Assembly (NCBI RefSeq): GCF_003112535.1
Contig: NZ_BEWA01000006.1
Coordinates: forward strand, 240,285 to 304,284
From: Streptomyces rishiriensis
Lineage (GTDB): Bacteria; Actinomycetota; Actinomycetes; Streptomycetales; Streptomycetaceae
Reading direction: 5' to 3'
Length of the DNA: 64,000 bases
In this document: positions 29,571-37,780 of the stretch, piece after piece
Layout: the number at the start of each line of letters is the position of its first letter
How positions within the stretch are numbered: position 1 is the stretch's first letter
Translations under genes and position numbers: made by a program
The notes under the pieces: model-generated
What the model was told of the DNA's origin: nothing
The model's database searches: none
The model's input: only the letters and a program-made list of their open reading frames with translations

Positions 29571-30323
29571 GTGGCTGTACCGGCTGAGGTGAATCTCGCG
29601 GCGCCGTACGTCGAGCTGTCGTACGTGGACGCCGTACGCGAGCGCCAGCGGCGCCCGCTGCTGGACTGTGTGACGAACCGGTTCGAGGACGTCGCTCCGG
29701 TGCGGCCGTTTCGGTGGTCACAGGGTGAGCGTCACTTCGCAGGCTGGTACTGGGCGGCGACGACTGGGCAGCATGTCGGCTTCGAGTCGTGGCTGGAGCG
29801 GGACCGGCTTGTGCTGATGGACTTCGATCCCAAGGTGGTGGGGATTGCCTCGCAGCCGTTCTGGCTGCACTGGCACGACGGCGAACGGGAGCGTCGGCAC
29901 GCCCCGGACTACTTCGTGCGACGAGCGGACGGCTCGGCTGTGGTTGTCGATGTCCGTGCGGATGAGCGGATCGAGCCAAAGGACGCCGAAGCGTTCGAGG
30001 TGACGCGTCTGGCTTGCGTCCGGGCCGGGTGGGGGTTTCAGCGGGTCGGGGTGTCGGAGGAGGTGTTGCTGGCGAATGTCCGGTGGCTGTCTCGCTACCG
30101 GCATCCCCGGTGTCTGAACAGCCTAGCCTCGGGGCGGCTCCGCGAGGTCTTCGCAGCCCCGACGCCGCTTATGGCTGGGGCGGACACGGCCGGGGATCGG
30201 CTGGCGACGCTGCCCGTGCTGTTCCATCTGCTCTGGCTCCAGGAGCTGACCGCGAAGGGGATGGCGGTCGAGTTGATGGGACCGCGCACGGTCGTGCACC
30301 TGGCCGGCGGGGGTACCCGGTGA
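29571..30323 (+). CDS. tnsA: TnsA-like heteromeric transposase endonuclease subunit
   Basis: A 250-aa PD-(D/E)XK-type nuclease that in Tn7 cuts the 5' transposon strands, giving cut-and-paste movement. Catalytic candidates are E in 'GFESWLERDR', D in 'RHAPDYFVR' and the 'VVVDVRADE' strand; the usual Lys is Arg here. GTG at 29571 follows a G-rich ribosome site. Its TGA overlaps the tnsB GTG (GTGA). A decayed copy of its 5' third lies at about 35828-36060. Confidence 0.85.
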   Translation: MAVPAEVNLAAPYVELSYVDAVRERQRRPLLDCVTNRFEDVAPVRPFRWSQGERHFAGWYWAATTGQHVGFESWLERDRLVLMDFDPKVVGIASQPFWLHWHDGERERRHAPDYFVRRADGSAVVVDVRADERIEPKDAEAFEVTRLACVRAGWGFQRVGVSEEVLLANVRWLSRYRHPRCLNSLASGRLREVFAAPTPLMAGADTAGDRLATLPVLFHLLWLQELTAKGMAVELMGPRTVVHLAGGGTR

Positions 30324-30895
30324 CCAGGAAGAGGCGGGTGCCACCCACAGCCCGAATCGCGGAATTTCCTATGACGGCCGCTGAACAGGCCCGCTGGTGG
30401 GAGACGCACGTCCTGGAGGTCCTGCACGGCCTGCCGCCGGATACCCCGGAAGGGTCGAAGCCGCGGCCTGGGTTCGATCCGAAACAGCACTCGCTGGCCC
30501 AGCGTGAGCGGGCCAAGGCCGCCGAGCTGACGGCGGCGGGACATCGGGTGACGGCCAGCGGCATCAAGCAGCGGCGCCAGCGCTACCAGAGGGACGGGCT
30601 AGTCGGGCTCGCGGACGGCCGGTCGGCCAAGCAAATGCCGCCCTTCGGGCAGGCCCACGTGGCCGTGGTGGAGGCAATGCGGCAGGCCATCGCCGAGTCC
30701 GCCGAAGCGTCGTCGAGAACCATCGGATTCATCATCTGGCGGACCAAGCAGATCCTTGCTGATCGCGAGGAGACCGCTGCCGCCCAGCTGCCGTCACGGG
30801 CCACGCTCTACCGGCTGTTCGAGAAGCTGGCCGCGGACACCCACGCCACCGGGTCGGCCCGCACCCGCCGCTCGGTCACCGTTGACGGCCGCTGA
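30320..30895 (+). pseudogene. tnsB: tnsB first copy: N-terminal fragment created by a tandem duplication
   Basis: From the normal tnsB start (GTG 30320, coupled to tnsA) the frame reads 191 aa covering the N-terminal HTH region ('ARWWETHVLEVLHGLPPD' to 'ATLYRLFEKLAADTH') and then hits TGA at 30895, because the following 511-bp repeat is not a multiple of three. The fragment lacks the DDE catalytic core. It could still bind transposon ends and act as an inhibitor, or be inert. It differs from copy two at a single base (C30656 versus G31167, His versus Asp). Confidence 0.8.
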
Positions 30896-31393
30896 ACAGG
30901 CCCGCTGGTGGGAGACGCACGTCCTGGAGGTCCTGCACGGCCTGCCGCCGGATACCCCGGAAGGGTCGAAGCCGCGGCCTGGGTTCGATCCGAAACAGCA
31001 CTCGCTGGCCCAGCGTGAGCGGGCCAAGGCCGCCGAGCTGACGGCGGCGGGACATCGGGTGACGGCCAGCGGCATCAAGCAGCGGCGCCAGCGCTACCAG
31101 AGGGACGGGCTAGTCGGGCTCGCGGACGGCCGGTCGGCCAAGCAAATGCCGCCCTTCGGGCAGGCCGACGTGGCCGTGGTGGAGGCAATGCGGCAGGCCA
31201 TCGCCGAGTCCGCCGAAGCGTCGTCGAGAACCATCGGATTCATCATCTGGCGGACCAAGCAGATCCTTGCTGATCGCGAGGAGACCGCTGCCGCCCAGCT
31301 GCCGTCACGGGCCACGCTCTACCGGCTGTTCGAGAAGCTGGCCGCGGACACCCACGCCACCGGGTCGGCCCGCACCCGCCGCTCGGTCACCGT
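30372..31393 (+). repeat. 511-bp tandem duplication within tnsB
   Basis: Bases 30372-30882 are repeated at 30883-31393 with one mismatch (30656/31167). The unit starts at TGACGGCC just after the internal ATG of tnsB, and the copies abut without spacer. The near identity shows a recent event. The period of 511 shifts the frame by +1. Confidence 0.95.
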
Positions 31394-32711
31394 GAGGCCG
31401 ACGGGGCCATTCGGCGAAGTGCCAGCCAGCGCACCGGGCGAGCTGATGCAGATCGACTCCACTCCGCTGGACGTGCTTGTTCGCTTGGACGACGGGATCG
31501 CCGAGAAGGTCGAGCTGACGGCCATGGTTGATATCGCCACGAGGTCGATCACCGCAGCGGTGCTGCGGCCCACCACGAAGGCCGCGGATGCCTCCGCCTT
31601 GCTGGCCCGCAGCGTCACCCCAGAGGCAATGCGTCCAGGCTGGTCGGATGCCCTCCGGATGTCCCGATCGGTACTGCCGCACCGGCGGCTGCTGAGCATC
31701 GACGAACGCCTGGAGCACGCAGCCGCCCACCCGGTGATCGTTCCGGAGACGATCGTCTGCGACCACGGCAAAGTGTTCGTCTCACACAACTTCCGGGCGT
31801 CCTGCCGCTACCTGGGCATCAACCTGCAACCTGCCCACAAAGCGACGCCGACCGACAAGGGCGCAATCGAGAGAACGCTGGGCTCCGTGGCGACACTGTT
31901 CGCCCAGTTCGTCGCTGGTTACACCGGATCCACCACTGACCGCCGCGGCCGAAAGCTGGAAGACGGGCCGCTGTGGTCGCTGCCCGAGCTCCAGGCCCTT
32001 CTCGATGAGTGGGTCATCGCCTGCTGGCAGACCAGGCCCCACGACGCACTGCGCGACCCAGATGCGCCAGCGCGGGCGTTCTCTCCGAATGAGAAGTACG
32101 CGACGCTGCTTGAGTCCTGCGGCTACGTTCCGGTTCCGCTCGGCGCCGATGACTACGTGGAGCTTCTACCCGAACGCTGGCAGGCGATCAATGCCTATGG
32201 CATCCGTATCAAGCACCGCATCTATGACAGCCCGGAGTTGAATCCCTTTCGCCGCCAGCACTCCGGGGTGCTCGCGAAGAAAGGCCTGTGGGAGATCCAC
32301 CACGACCCCTACGACGTCTCCCGGATCTGGGTACGCGACCGCCGAGGCGACCGGTGGATCACCGTTTTCTGGAAGCAGCTGCATCGCGTCGGGGTGCCGT
32401 TCGGCGAACTGGCCTGGGACCGGGCCTGTGAACAAGTCCCCGGGGGCACCGAAGAACAGATTGCCGATGCCGTCAGTGCTCTGCTGCGGCGAGCCCACGA
32501 TGGCCCCGTCGCCAAGGAGAGCCGCCCGGCAAAGCGTTCCCGACGTGACCGCCGGGCCGCCGCCCGCACCCGGGCTACCGCCACGGACCGACAGGTCCCC
32601 ACCGCACCATCTGCCGAGCCCGCACACGACGGCGAGACGGACACCGACCTCGCTGAAGTCATCCCGCTGGGGCTCTTCGACCCGCTCGCCAATCCCTGGA
32701 GGCGCCCTTGA
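30882..32711 (+). CDS. tnsB: TnsB-like DDE transposase (second copy, complete core)
   Basis: A 609-aa Mu/Tn7-type transposase that joins transposon 3' ends to target DNA. After N-terminal HTH domains, the RNase H-like core shows D192 (MQIDSTPLD), D294 (VCDHGKVF) and E330 (TDKGAIERTLG), a D-35-E spacing. A Mu C-terminal-like beta-barrel and a basic tail follow. The duplication leaves TTG at 30882 as the likeliest start; the truncated upstream frame stops 11 nt inside it, so ribosomes could restart by coupling. No separate ribosome site is visible. The TGA overlaps the tnsC TTG. Confidence 0.8.
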   Translation: MTAAEQARWWETHVLEVLHGLPPDTPEGSKPRPGFDPKQHSLAQRERAKAAELTAAGHRVTASGIKQRRQRYQRDGLVGLADGRSAKQMPPFGQADVAVVEAMRQAIAESAEASSRTIGFIIWRTKQILADREETAAAQLPSRATLYRLFEKLAADTHATGSARTRRSVTVRPTGPFGEVPASAPGELMQIDSTPLDVLVRLDDGIAEKVELTAMVDIATRSITAAVLRPTTKAADASALLARSVTPEAMRPGWSDALRMSRSVLPHRRLLSIDERLEHAAAHPVIVPETIVCDHGKVFVSHNFRASCRYLGINLQPAHKATPTDKGAIERTLGSVATLFAQFVAGYTGSTTDRRGRKLEDGPLWSLPELQALLDEWVIACWQTRPHDALRDPDAPARAFSPNEKYATLLESCGYVPVPLGADDYVELLPERWQAINAYGIRIKHRIYDSPELNPFRRQHSGVLAKKGLWEIHHDPYDVSRIWVRDRRGDRWITVFWKQLHRVGVPFGELAWDRACEQVPGGTEEQIADAVSALLRRAHDGPVAKESRPAKRSRRDRRAAARTRATATDRQVPTAPSAEPAHDGETDTDLAEVIPLGLFDPLANPWRRP

Positions 32712-33745
32712 CCACGTCCCCACCGGCCGCCCTGCAGGAGGCCGATACCGAGGCGAACCGGCAATTGGCCACGTTGGACGGGTGGCGAAGGTTTGTCGCC
32801 GGGGCCCCTGCGGCTCCCGTCCTACTGTCCCCCGATGATCTGAAGCGGCTCTCCTCGGCTGAACGTGATCTTTACGACGATGACCGGCTCGACCATCACG
32901 CCCGCATGCTCACGGTCGCCACGTCATTCGTCGAGAGGACAGTGATTTGCGGTCGCCGGTTGGTCCTGCTCAATCGCCACGCCATCAGTGCCCGCCGAGG
33001 GCTGATGGTCTCCGGGCTTCCCGGCACGGGAAAGACCAGCGCCATCTCCCAGCTCGGGCGATCCCATGAGCTTCTCGACCGGGCTCGCCATCCGAAGGTC
33101 TCGGGCCGCATTCCTGTGCTCTACATCACCGTTCCTCCCGCCGCTACTGCCCGCATGGTCGCCGCCGAATTTGCCCGCTTTCTGGGCCTACCAGTGCGTC
33201 ACAGATCAAACATGACGGACATCATCGAGGCCGTGGTCGGCGTCTGCACCGACACTCGCACTGGCCTCGTGCTCGTCGATGAGGTCCACAACATCTCGCA
33301 GGTAACCCGAGCAGGCGCCGAAGTCTCCGACACCCTCAAGTATTTCTCGGAACGCATCCCCGCGACATTCGTCTATGCGGGGATCGGCCTGGAAACCAGC
33401 GAGCTCCTGGCCGGCACGCGGGGCGCCCAGATTTCGGGCCGCTTCACCCTCGTCCCCACTCGCCCTTTCCCCTACGGCGACGAGTGGAAAGGACTCATCG
33501 CAACCTTGGAGAAAACAATTCTCTTGCACAACCACCCTCAGGGCAGTCTGGTCAAGCTGGACCGTCACCTCCACAAGCGCACTGGTGGGATGATCGGAGC
33601 GCTGTCACACGCAATCCGGGGTGCCGCCATCGACGCGATCCTCAACGGCACGGAACGGGTCACGAAATCGGGGATCGATGCGATCTCTCTGGACCACGCT
33701 GCGGAAGTTTCCGCGCCATTCCACGCAAAGGCATCCACATGCTGA
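32708..33745 (+). CDS. tnsC: TnsC/TniB-like AAA+ transposition ATPase
   Basis: A 345-aa ATPase that links target selection to the transposase. Walker A GLPGTGKT is at residues 103-110, Walker B LVLVDEVHN near 190, and sensor/arginine-finger features follow ('GAQISGRFTLVPT'). The TTG at 32708 overlaps the tnsB stop (TTGA). The C-terminal helices after 'GGMIGALSHAIRGAAIDAI' fit TniB proteins. Confidence 0.88.
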   Translation: MTTSPPAALQEADTEANRQLATLDGWRRFVAGAPAAPVLLSPDDLKRLSSAERDLYDDDRLDHHARMLTVATSFVERTVICGRRLVLLNRHAISARRGLMVSGLPGTGKTSAISQLGRSHELLDRARHPKVSGRIPVLYITVPPAATARMVAAEFARFLGLPVRHRSNMTDIIEAVVGVCTDTRTGLVLVDEVHNISQVTRAGAEVSDTLKYFSERIPATFVYAGIGLETSELLAGTRGAQISGRFTLVPTRPFPYGDEWKGLIATLEKTILLHNHPQGSLVKLDRHLHKRTGGMIGALSHAIRGAAIDAILNGTERVTKSGIDAISLDHAAEVSAPFHAKASTC

Positions 33746-34359
33746 CAGGAGCTGTCGAACTACCGCGTCGGCTCCCCATCCAAGTCCCGCCACGCTTTGG
33801 GGAAACCACAGATTCCTACATCCGGCGGCTGGCCCGCGCAAACCATCTCAAGCCGAGCTATCTGCACGAGTATCTGTGTGGACCGCCCTACTGGTTCGGG
33901 AAACCTCTTCTCGATCGCCTCGCTGCTGTCTCTGGCCGGTGCCCTGATGCCCTGGACCGCGCCCTTGCCGACGCCAGTTCACGCCGCGGCCGCTTCAAAC
34001 CAACCGCACGCTACGCCAGAAGGTTCCCTTTCCACGGCCGTCTCGACCTCCGTTACCACATAGCCCGTGACGCTTACAAGGGCGTACCCATGCGGCTACT
34101 CGCACAGCGCTACGGCGTCCAGCGATGGGTCGTACACCGCGCTCTGGACACTGCCCAGCCGCTTCTCCCAGGGACACGTCGAGGTGCCGACCCCATCGGT
34201 GGTGAAATCTCCGACCTACTCGAAGGAATGATCGCCGCTGGCCTCAACACCAGACAAATGTGGGCCGAACTCCTCGACAACCACGAGTGCTCAATCTCCT
34301 ATGGAGCACTCGCCTACCACCTCCGACACACCCGATCCTGGCAGCAGCGCCTGAAATGA
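33739..34359 (+). CDS. tniQ: TniQ-family target-site protein
   Basis: A 206-aa short TniQ protein, expected to recruit TnsC to a target. The N-terminus shows the TniQ signature (PPRFGETTDSYIRRLARANHL). The C-terminal half has HTH-like helices ('MRLLAQRYGVQRWVVHRAL', 'LNTRQMWAELLDNHECSISYGALAYHL') that could read a fixed DNA site. ATG at 33739 overlaps the tnsC end by 7 bp. Unlike full Tn7 TnsD it lacks a long C-terminal region. Confidence 0.78.
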   Translation: MLTGAVELPRRLPIQVPPRFGETTDSYIRRLARANHLKPSYLHEYLCGPPYWFGKPLLDRLAAVSGRCPDALDRALADASSRRGRFKPTARYARRFPFHGRLDLRYHIARDAYKGVPMRLLAQRYGVQRWVVHRALDTAQPLLPGTRRGADPIGGEISDLLEGMIAAGLNTRQMWAELLDNHECSISYGALAYHLRHTRSWQQRLK

Positions 34360-34413
34360 GCGTTCGCGGGGGCGGCCAAAACTGAGCCTGACCGAAGGGG
34401 TCCGAGTGGCTCG

Positions 34414-34959
34414 TTAGTACATTTTGAACACTCGCACACTCTCTTCCAAGTCTGCTACGAAAACCGCGACGGCGATGAGGGGAGAGACCACGAAACCGAT
34501 GTCGCAAAACAGGTCCGCCAACGCAGATGCCAGCGAGAGGATCAGAAGGGCAAGCCCAACGGCAGTCAAGCTCTCGCGGCAAATGAACTGGAATTCCTTG
34601 GCCGGCCTACGGAAAATCAATGGAGCAGAGAGGAGCACCACGGAAGAGAGCAGAAGAAGGTTGCGCGTCAACGACGTCAGCTGCTGACCCGCCCCGTTGG
34701 TTGAGTTAGTGAATAGCTGAGACCATGCGGCTAGGGAGATTGAGCCCGCAATGAGTAGCGTGTTGAACTGCCGAGTCGTTGTTTCGAAGAACTCCTCATG
34801 ACGCTTCTTCTTTTCCGTGTTGGTTTGCCCCGAATACTGAAGGACCTTCACATGTGAGCTGGTGAACGGCTTGTCAGTTCTCCAGCAATAGCTCACGATC
34901 ACCGCGAGACGGAGCGCGATCACGCCACATAGGCTACCTAGCAAGAATGCGTCGGTCAT
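34414..34959 (-). CDS. Cargo gene: multi-pass membrane protein of unknown function
   Basis: A 181-aa protein. I see four to five hydrophobic segments: about 3-26, 62-80, 93-112 and two in 125-168. A charged loop (about 27-60, 'TNTEKKKRHEEFFETTTRQF') lies between the first two. ATG at 34959 has AGGA 6 nt upstream; a GTG eleven codons earlier is less likely. It begins 8 bp after the preceding cargo gene, so the two form an operon. Its G+C content is clearly below that of the host genes. I do not recognise the family. Confidence 0.7.
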   Translation of the reverse strand: MTDAFLLGSLCGVIALRLAVIVSYCWRTDKPFTSSHVKVLQYSGQTNTEKKKRHEEFFETTTRQFNTLLIAGSISLAAWSQLFTNSTNGAGQQLTSLTRNLLLLSSVVLLSAPLIFRRPAKEFQFICRESLTAVGLALLILSLASALADLFCDIGFVVSPLIAVAVFVADLEESVRVFKMY

Positions 34960-34967
34960 GCCGATTC

Positions 34968-35357
34968 CTAGCTGCACGGCCGCCGGCGACACTTGTTATC
35001 TTCATATGTGATGCGACCGTGAATACATTCACCCGAATTCAGAGACACAATCTCGTTCAGATCGACCGCGTTAGCGAGTTCACCTAGCTTGCCCAATGAA
35101 TCAGCTACAGCTCGAACATCCCCCGCTTCCGCTTGCATAGCGACAGCGACCCCAAAGGCCTGAGCTGCTTCAACTGTCCAGTGCAGCACGACGCCAGGAT
35201 CGGCACCATCCCGCGCCAGTGAAATAGCGTGCTCATGTGCCGCATCGGCTACTTCGGAGAATCCTTCGAGAGCTGATTCGTACCTACCCTCGGCGATATC
35301 CATCCAGGCTTTCGCCGCCCTGTCCGTCAGCTTGCCCAGCTCTTCCGGATCATCCAT
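34968..35357 (-). CDS. Cargo gene: small soluble helical protein of unknown function
   Basis: A 129-aa acidic, mostly helical protein ('AAKAWMDIAEGRYESALEGFSEVADAAHEHAIS...' reads like one or two TPR-type helical hairpins). It ends in a short Cys/Arg-rich tail (CRRRPCS). ATG at 35357 has GAGG 4 nt upstream. It precedes and is coupled to the membrane-protein cargo gene. The pairing of a soluble and a membrane protein is common for toxin/immunity or defence modules, but no motif proves that here. Confidence 0.68.
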   Translation of the reverse strand: MDDPEELGKLTDRAAKAWMDIAEGRYESALEGFSEVADAAHEHAISLARDGADPGVVLHWTVEAAQAFGVAVAMQAEAGDVRAVADSLGKLGELANAVDLNEIVSLNSGECIHGRITYEDNKCRRRPCS

Positions 35358-35598
35358 CTAGCCTCACTCTGCCGCGGTTGACGCCTGGTAGAGAATCTCG
35401 CGTTGATGACATGGCACTTCAAGCAACTGGCGTTCGGCGCGGCCTACGCTTCGCCCGACTGGGCGCACGACGGCTGCGCGTCAGCGCCTCCGCGTTCGGC
35501 ACACAGAACGGGGCAGGGAGCAGGCACAGACGGCTATGACGAACCCCAGCCCGTACCGGCCGTCTGCGAGCACCAGGCCCCGCAGCGAGTACTCGCTG
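35358..35598. other. Spacer between cargo promoter and right end
   Basis: About 240 bp. It must hold the promoter of the two minus-strand cargo genes. An 83-codon open frame here has no ribosome site or family resemblance and runs through the transposon end, so I do not call it. Confidence 0.4.
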
Positions 35599-35663
35599 TC
35601 TCAGTCAATCCAGTCCGCGCAGGTCAGCACGGGCTATCCGACTGGTTTCACTGAGACAGGACA
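35599..35663 (-). repeat. Tn7-like right end
   Basis: CCGACTGGTTTCACTGA (35638-35654) is the inverted form of the left-end TnsB-type site, 14-15 of 17 matching. A second related copy, TCTCAGTCAATCCAGTC (35599-35615), lies in the opposite orientation and pairs with the first at 15 of 17 positions. The element ends with ...GGACA at 35663. Confidence 0.75.
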
Positions 35664-35668
35664 TCTCC

Positions 35669-36062
35669 TGTCCGCTGTCATCCGATCGACCGATCGACGC
35701 GTTCGACAGCGAACCCGGTCGTTTCGGCTTCCGTACCGGCCGCTCACACCGCGCGAAGCGATGCGCTGAGGGGGCTGCGAGCGTCGAGGGGGCCGTGCGA
35801 GCCGAGGGGGTCGAGGGGCCGGGTGGCCGTACCGGTCGGGGGCGGATCTTGCGCGACCGTACGTAGAGCTGTCGTACGGGGATGCGGCAGGCAGGGCTGT
35901 CGCACGGGGATGCGGTGCGTGAGCGGGGGTGTCCCGCTGCCGGACTGTGTGGGCGGCCCGGTTCGAGGATGACGTCGTCCCGGCGGCGACGTTTCGCTGA
36001 TCGCGTGGTGAGCGTCACTTCTCGGGCTGGTACGGGGCGGCGGCGAAAAACACCGCTGGCAG
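35669..36062 (+). pseudogene. Relic of a related Tn7-like element: left end plus tnsA fragment
   Basis: Immediately after the TCTCC duplication the sequence reads TGTCCGCTGTCATCC, a second left end, with a TnsB-type site ACAGCGAACCCGGTCG near 35708. From about 35825 the DNA follows tnsA: 'DLARPYVELSYGDA' matches 'NLAAPYVELSYVDA', and later bases match the region encoding 'DCVTNRFEDV' and 'GERHFAGWYWAA'. A 28-bp internal duplication (near 35880-35910) and frameshifts have destroyed the frame. The homology stops near 36060. Confidence 0.75.
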
Positions 36063-36092
36063 TGCCGTCGGTCGGTGAGTGGAGCCGGTCGT

Positions 36093-36135
36093 CCCGTCAT
36101 CCGGTCGAGGCGTTCGACGCCGAACCCCGCGCGTC
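36093..36135 (+). repeat. Third left-end-like relic
   Basis: GTCCCGTCATCCGGTCGAGG, then CGTTCGACGCCGAACCCC, follows the same order of words as the other two left ends (TGTCCGCTxTCATCC...TCGAGGCGTT...GCGAACCC). No tnsA homology follows. It lies 80 bp before the methyltransferase gene. Confidence 0.55.
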
Positions 36136-36215
36136 CATGTCCTCGCGTCGTCCGGCCGGGCCGGGGACCCCAAAACGAGGGTGGGCAGGCGCAGTTACAG
36201 GGAAGAATAGCCGCC

Positions 36216-37040
36216 ATGACGTACGAAGGCTCCTCCATCGACCCGGCCAAGCCCAGCATCGCCCGCGTCTACGACTACCTGCTCGGCGGCAAGGACAACT
36301 ACGCCGTGGACCGTGAGATCGGCGACGTGTTCAAGCGAGACCTGCCCGGTTCGGTGGCCATCGCCTTCGCCAACCGCTCCGCCCTGACCCGGGCGGTCAG
36401 GGAGATCGCGAAGACCACCGGCATCCGGCAGTTCATCGACCTGGGCAGTGGCCTGCCGACCGCGGACAACGTCCACCAGGTCGCGCAACGGCACGCTCCC
36501 GAGTCCCGGGTCGTCTACGTCGACATCGACGACCAAGTGTTGGTCCACGGCCGCGCTCTGCTGGAGAACAACGACCGGACCCGCGTCGTCGCGGTCGATG
36601 TGCGCAATCCCGAAGGCATCCGCACCCACCCCGACACCCTCGAACTCATCGACTTCACGCGTCCCGTCGCCGTCATACTCAGCGCCATCCTCCACCACGT
36701 CAACGACGACGAGGACCCGGCCGGCATCGTCCGCTACTGGCGCGACCACGTTCCCTCCGGAAGCTACTTCTTCATCAGCCACTTCCGCTCCGGCAACAAC
36801 CCGGAGACCGCGGAGGCCGAGAAGGTCCTCCAGCAGACGTTCGGCCGCGGCCGGTGGCGCACGGACGCGGAGATCGCCTCCCTGCTGGACGGCCTGGAGA
36901 TCCTCGACCCCGGGATCGTCCCCGCGTCCCTGTGGCATCCCGACGAGACCGACAACCCGTGGAACACCGGCAAAAGGCGAGAACTCACGGTCTGGGAACA
37001 CCTGATCGCCGCCGGACTGGCCCGGAAGGCCTGGACATGA
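36216..37040 (+). CDS. SAM-dependent methyltransferase (DUF574 family)
   Basis: A 274-aa protein of the S-adenosylmethionine methyltransferase family that is hugely expanded in Streptomyces. The N-terminal hallmark 'PSIARVYDYLLGGKDNYAVDRE' is present, then the SAM-binding strand 'QFIDLGSGLPT' (about 75-85), 'VVYVDIDDQVL' and 'LSAILHHV'. Substrates of the family are unknown. ATG at 36216 follows GGAAG at 10 nt. It lies just beyond the transposon relics, so it may be part of the accessory DNA between acnA and murA. Confidence 0.9.
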   Translation: MTYEGSSIDPAKPSIARVYDYLLGGKDNYAVDREIGDVFKRDLPGSVAIAFANRSALTRAVREIAKTTGIRQFIDLGSGLPTADNVHQVAQRHAPESRVVYVDIDDQVLVHGRALLENNDRTRVVAVDVRNPEGIRTHPDTLELIDFTRPVAVILSAILHHVNDDEDPAGIVRYWRDHVPSGSYFFISHFRSGNNPETAEAEKVLQQTFGRGRWRTDAEIASLLDGLEILDPGIVPASLWHPDETDNPWNTGKRRELTVWEHLIAAGLARKAWT

Positions 37041-37165
37041 GCCCCGGATGGGGATCGCCGGGGGGTTTCTGCCTACGCCGGCCGAGTACATCCGCCACGG
37101 CGGTGGGACCGATGGTGCGACGGGCGGGGCGACCGACTTCAGTGTCGAAGGACATCGACGGCCGC

Positions 37166-37780
37166 TTATGGTGAGAGACGGATTCCGTACTCGTCGAGCC
37201 ACGCACCTAACTCCCGGCGGGTGGCGCGGACGAGTCTTCCGCCGGTGAATCGCACGTCGTTCGTGACCTCTGCCACGCACGCCGGGGGAAACGGAAAGGC
37301 AATCGCTTCCTGATCATTTCCGAACTCGGCCTCGGCCAGGACCAGGCCCTCCAGGGGGCCGTCGAAGACGTCGACGCCCAGGGGCGGCAGGCTGAGCCGC
37401 GTCTTGGACAGCACGGCCGCGGGCAGCGAGGCGAGGAGGTCGTACTCGCTCTGCGACAGATAGGTGTTCGTGATCAGTCCCTGGACGGCGCCCGGCTGAC
37501 CTGCCGGGATTTTCTGGGTCAGCTTGAGCTCCGGGGCGTCGGCGTCCGGGCGCTCCACCCGCCTGAGCCGTAGGCGTGTGTCGTTCAGATACCGGTCTCG
37601 AATCAGCCGGGTGGCGGTGACCGGCGCAGACGCCGGAGGGCCCGGCATCAGAAACCTTCTTTCCCGTTCGATCCGCGCGTACTTCTGAGCGTGCTGCTCG
37701 CCTGGCAGCCGGTCCGCCAGTTGCTCAGGTGTTCGCTCGGCTTGCCGCTCAGGTCTCCGCTCGCTCTGCCGCTTCTCCAT
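37166..37780 (-). CDS. CYTH-domain protein
   Basis: A 204-aa protein with the CYTH fold (triphosphate tunnel enzymes: adenylate cyclase class IV, thiamine triphosphatase). The opening 'ARIERERRFLM' gives the ExExK/R-type motif, and Arg/Lys-rich strands follow ('RLRLRRVERP', 'LKLTQKIP') that line the tunnel, ending with acidic 'LVLAEAEFGND'. The first 40 residues are Gln/Arg/Glu-rich and unlike the family. ATG at 37780 has GGGAG at 9 nt. The substrate is unknown, probably an inorganic or organic triphosphate. Confidence 0.8.
   Translation of the reverse strand: MEKRQSERRPERQAERTPEQLADRLPGEQHAQKYARIERERRFLMPGPPASAPVTATRLIRDRYLNDTRLRLRRVERPDADAPELKLTQKIPAGQPGAVQGLITNTYLSQSEYDLLASLPAAVLSKTRLSLPPLGVDVFDGPLEGLVLAEAEFGNDQEAIAFPFPPACVAEVTNDVRFTGGRLVRATRRELGAWLDEYGIRLSP

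Larger units (their letters stand above)
29468..35663 (+). mobile_element. Tn7-like transposon (TnsA, TnsB, TnsC, TniQ) with two cargo genes
   Basis: The element is 6196 bp. Ends read TGTCCGCTCTCA (29468-29479) and, inverted, TGTCCTGTCTCA (35652-35663), 10 of 12 matching, with the TGT...ACA tips of the Tn7 superfamily. TCTCC directly flanks both ends (29463-29467 and 35664-35668), a 5-bp target duplication. Four transposition genes overlap by 4-7 bp or a few bases in one plus-strand operon; two lower-G+C cargo genes lie on the minus strand near the right end. No cas genes or CRISPR array are present. tnsB carries a 511-bp duplication that may impair the element. Confidence 0.9.

Noticed and set aside
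35403..35654. 83-codon open frame near the transposon right end
   Set aside because: No ribosome site, it runs through the TnsB-type end repeats, and the product resembles nothing.
29468..35663. CRISPR-associated transposon
   Set aside because: TnsA/B/C and a short TniQ are present, but there are no cas genes and no repeat-spacer array inside or near the element.
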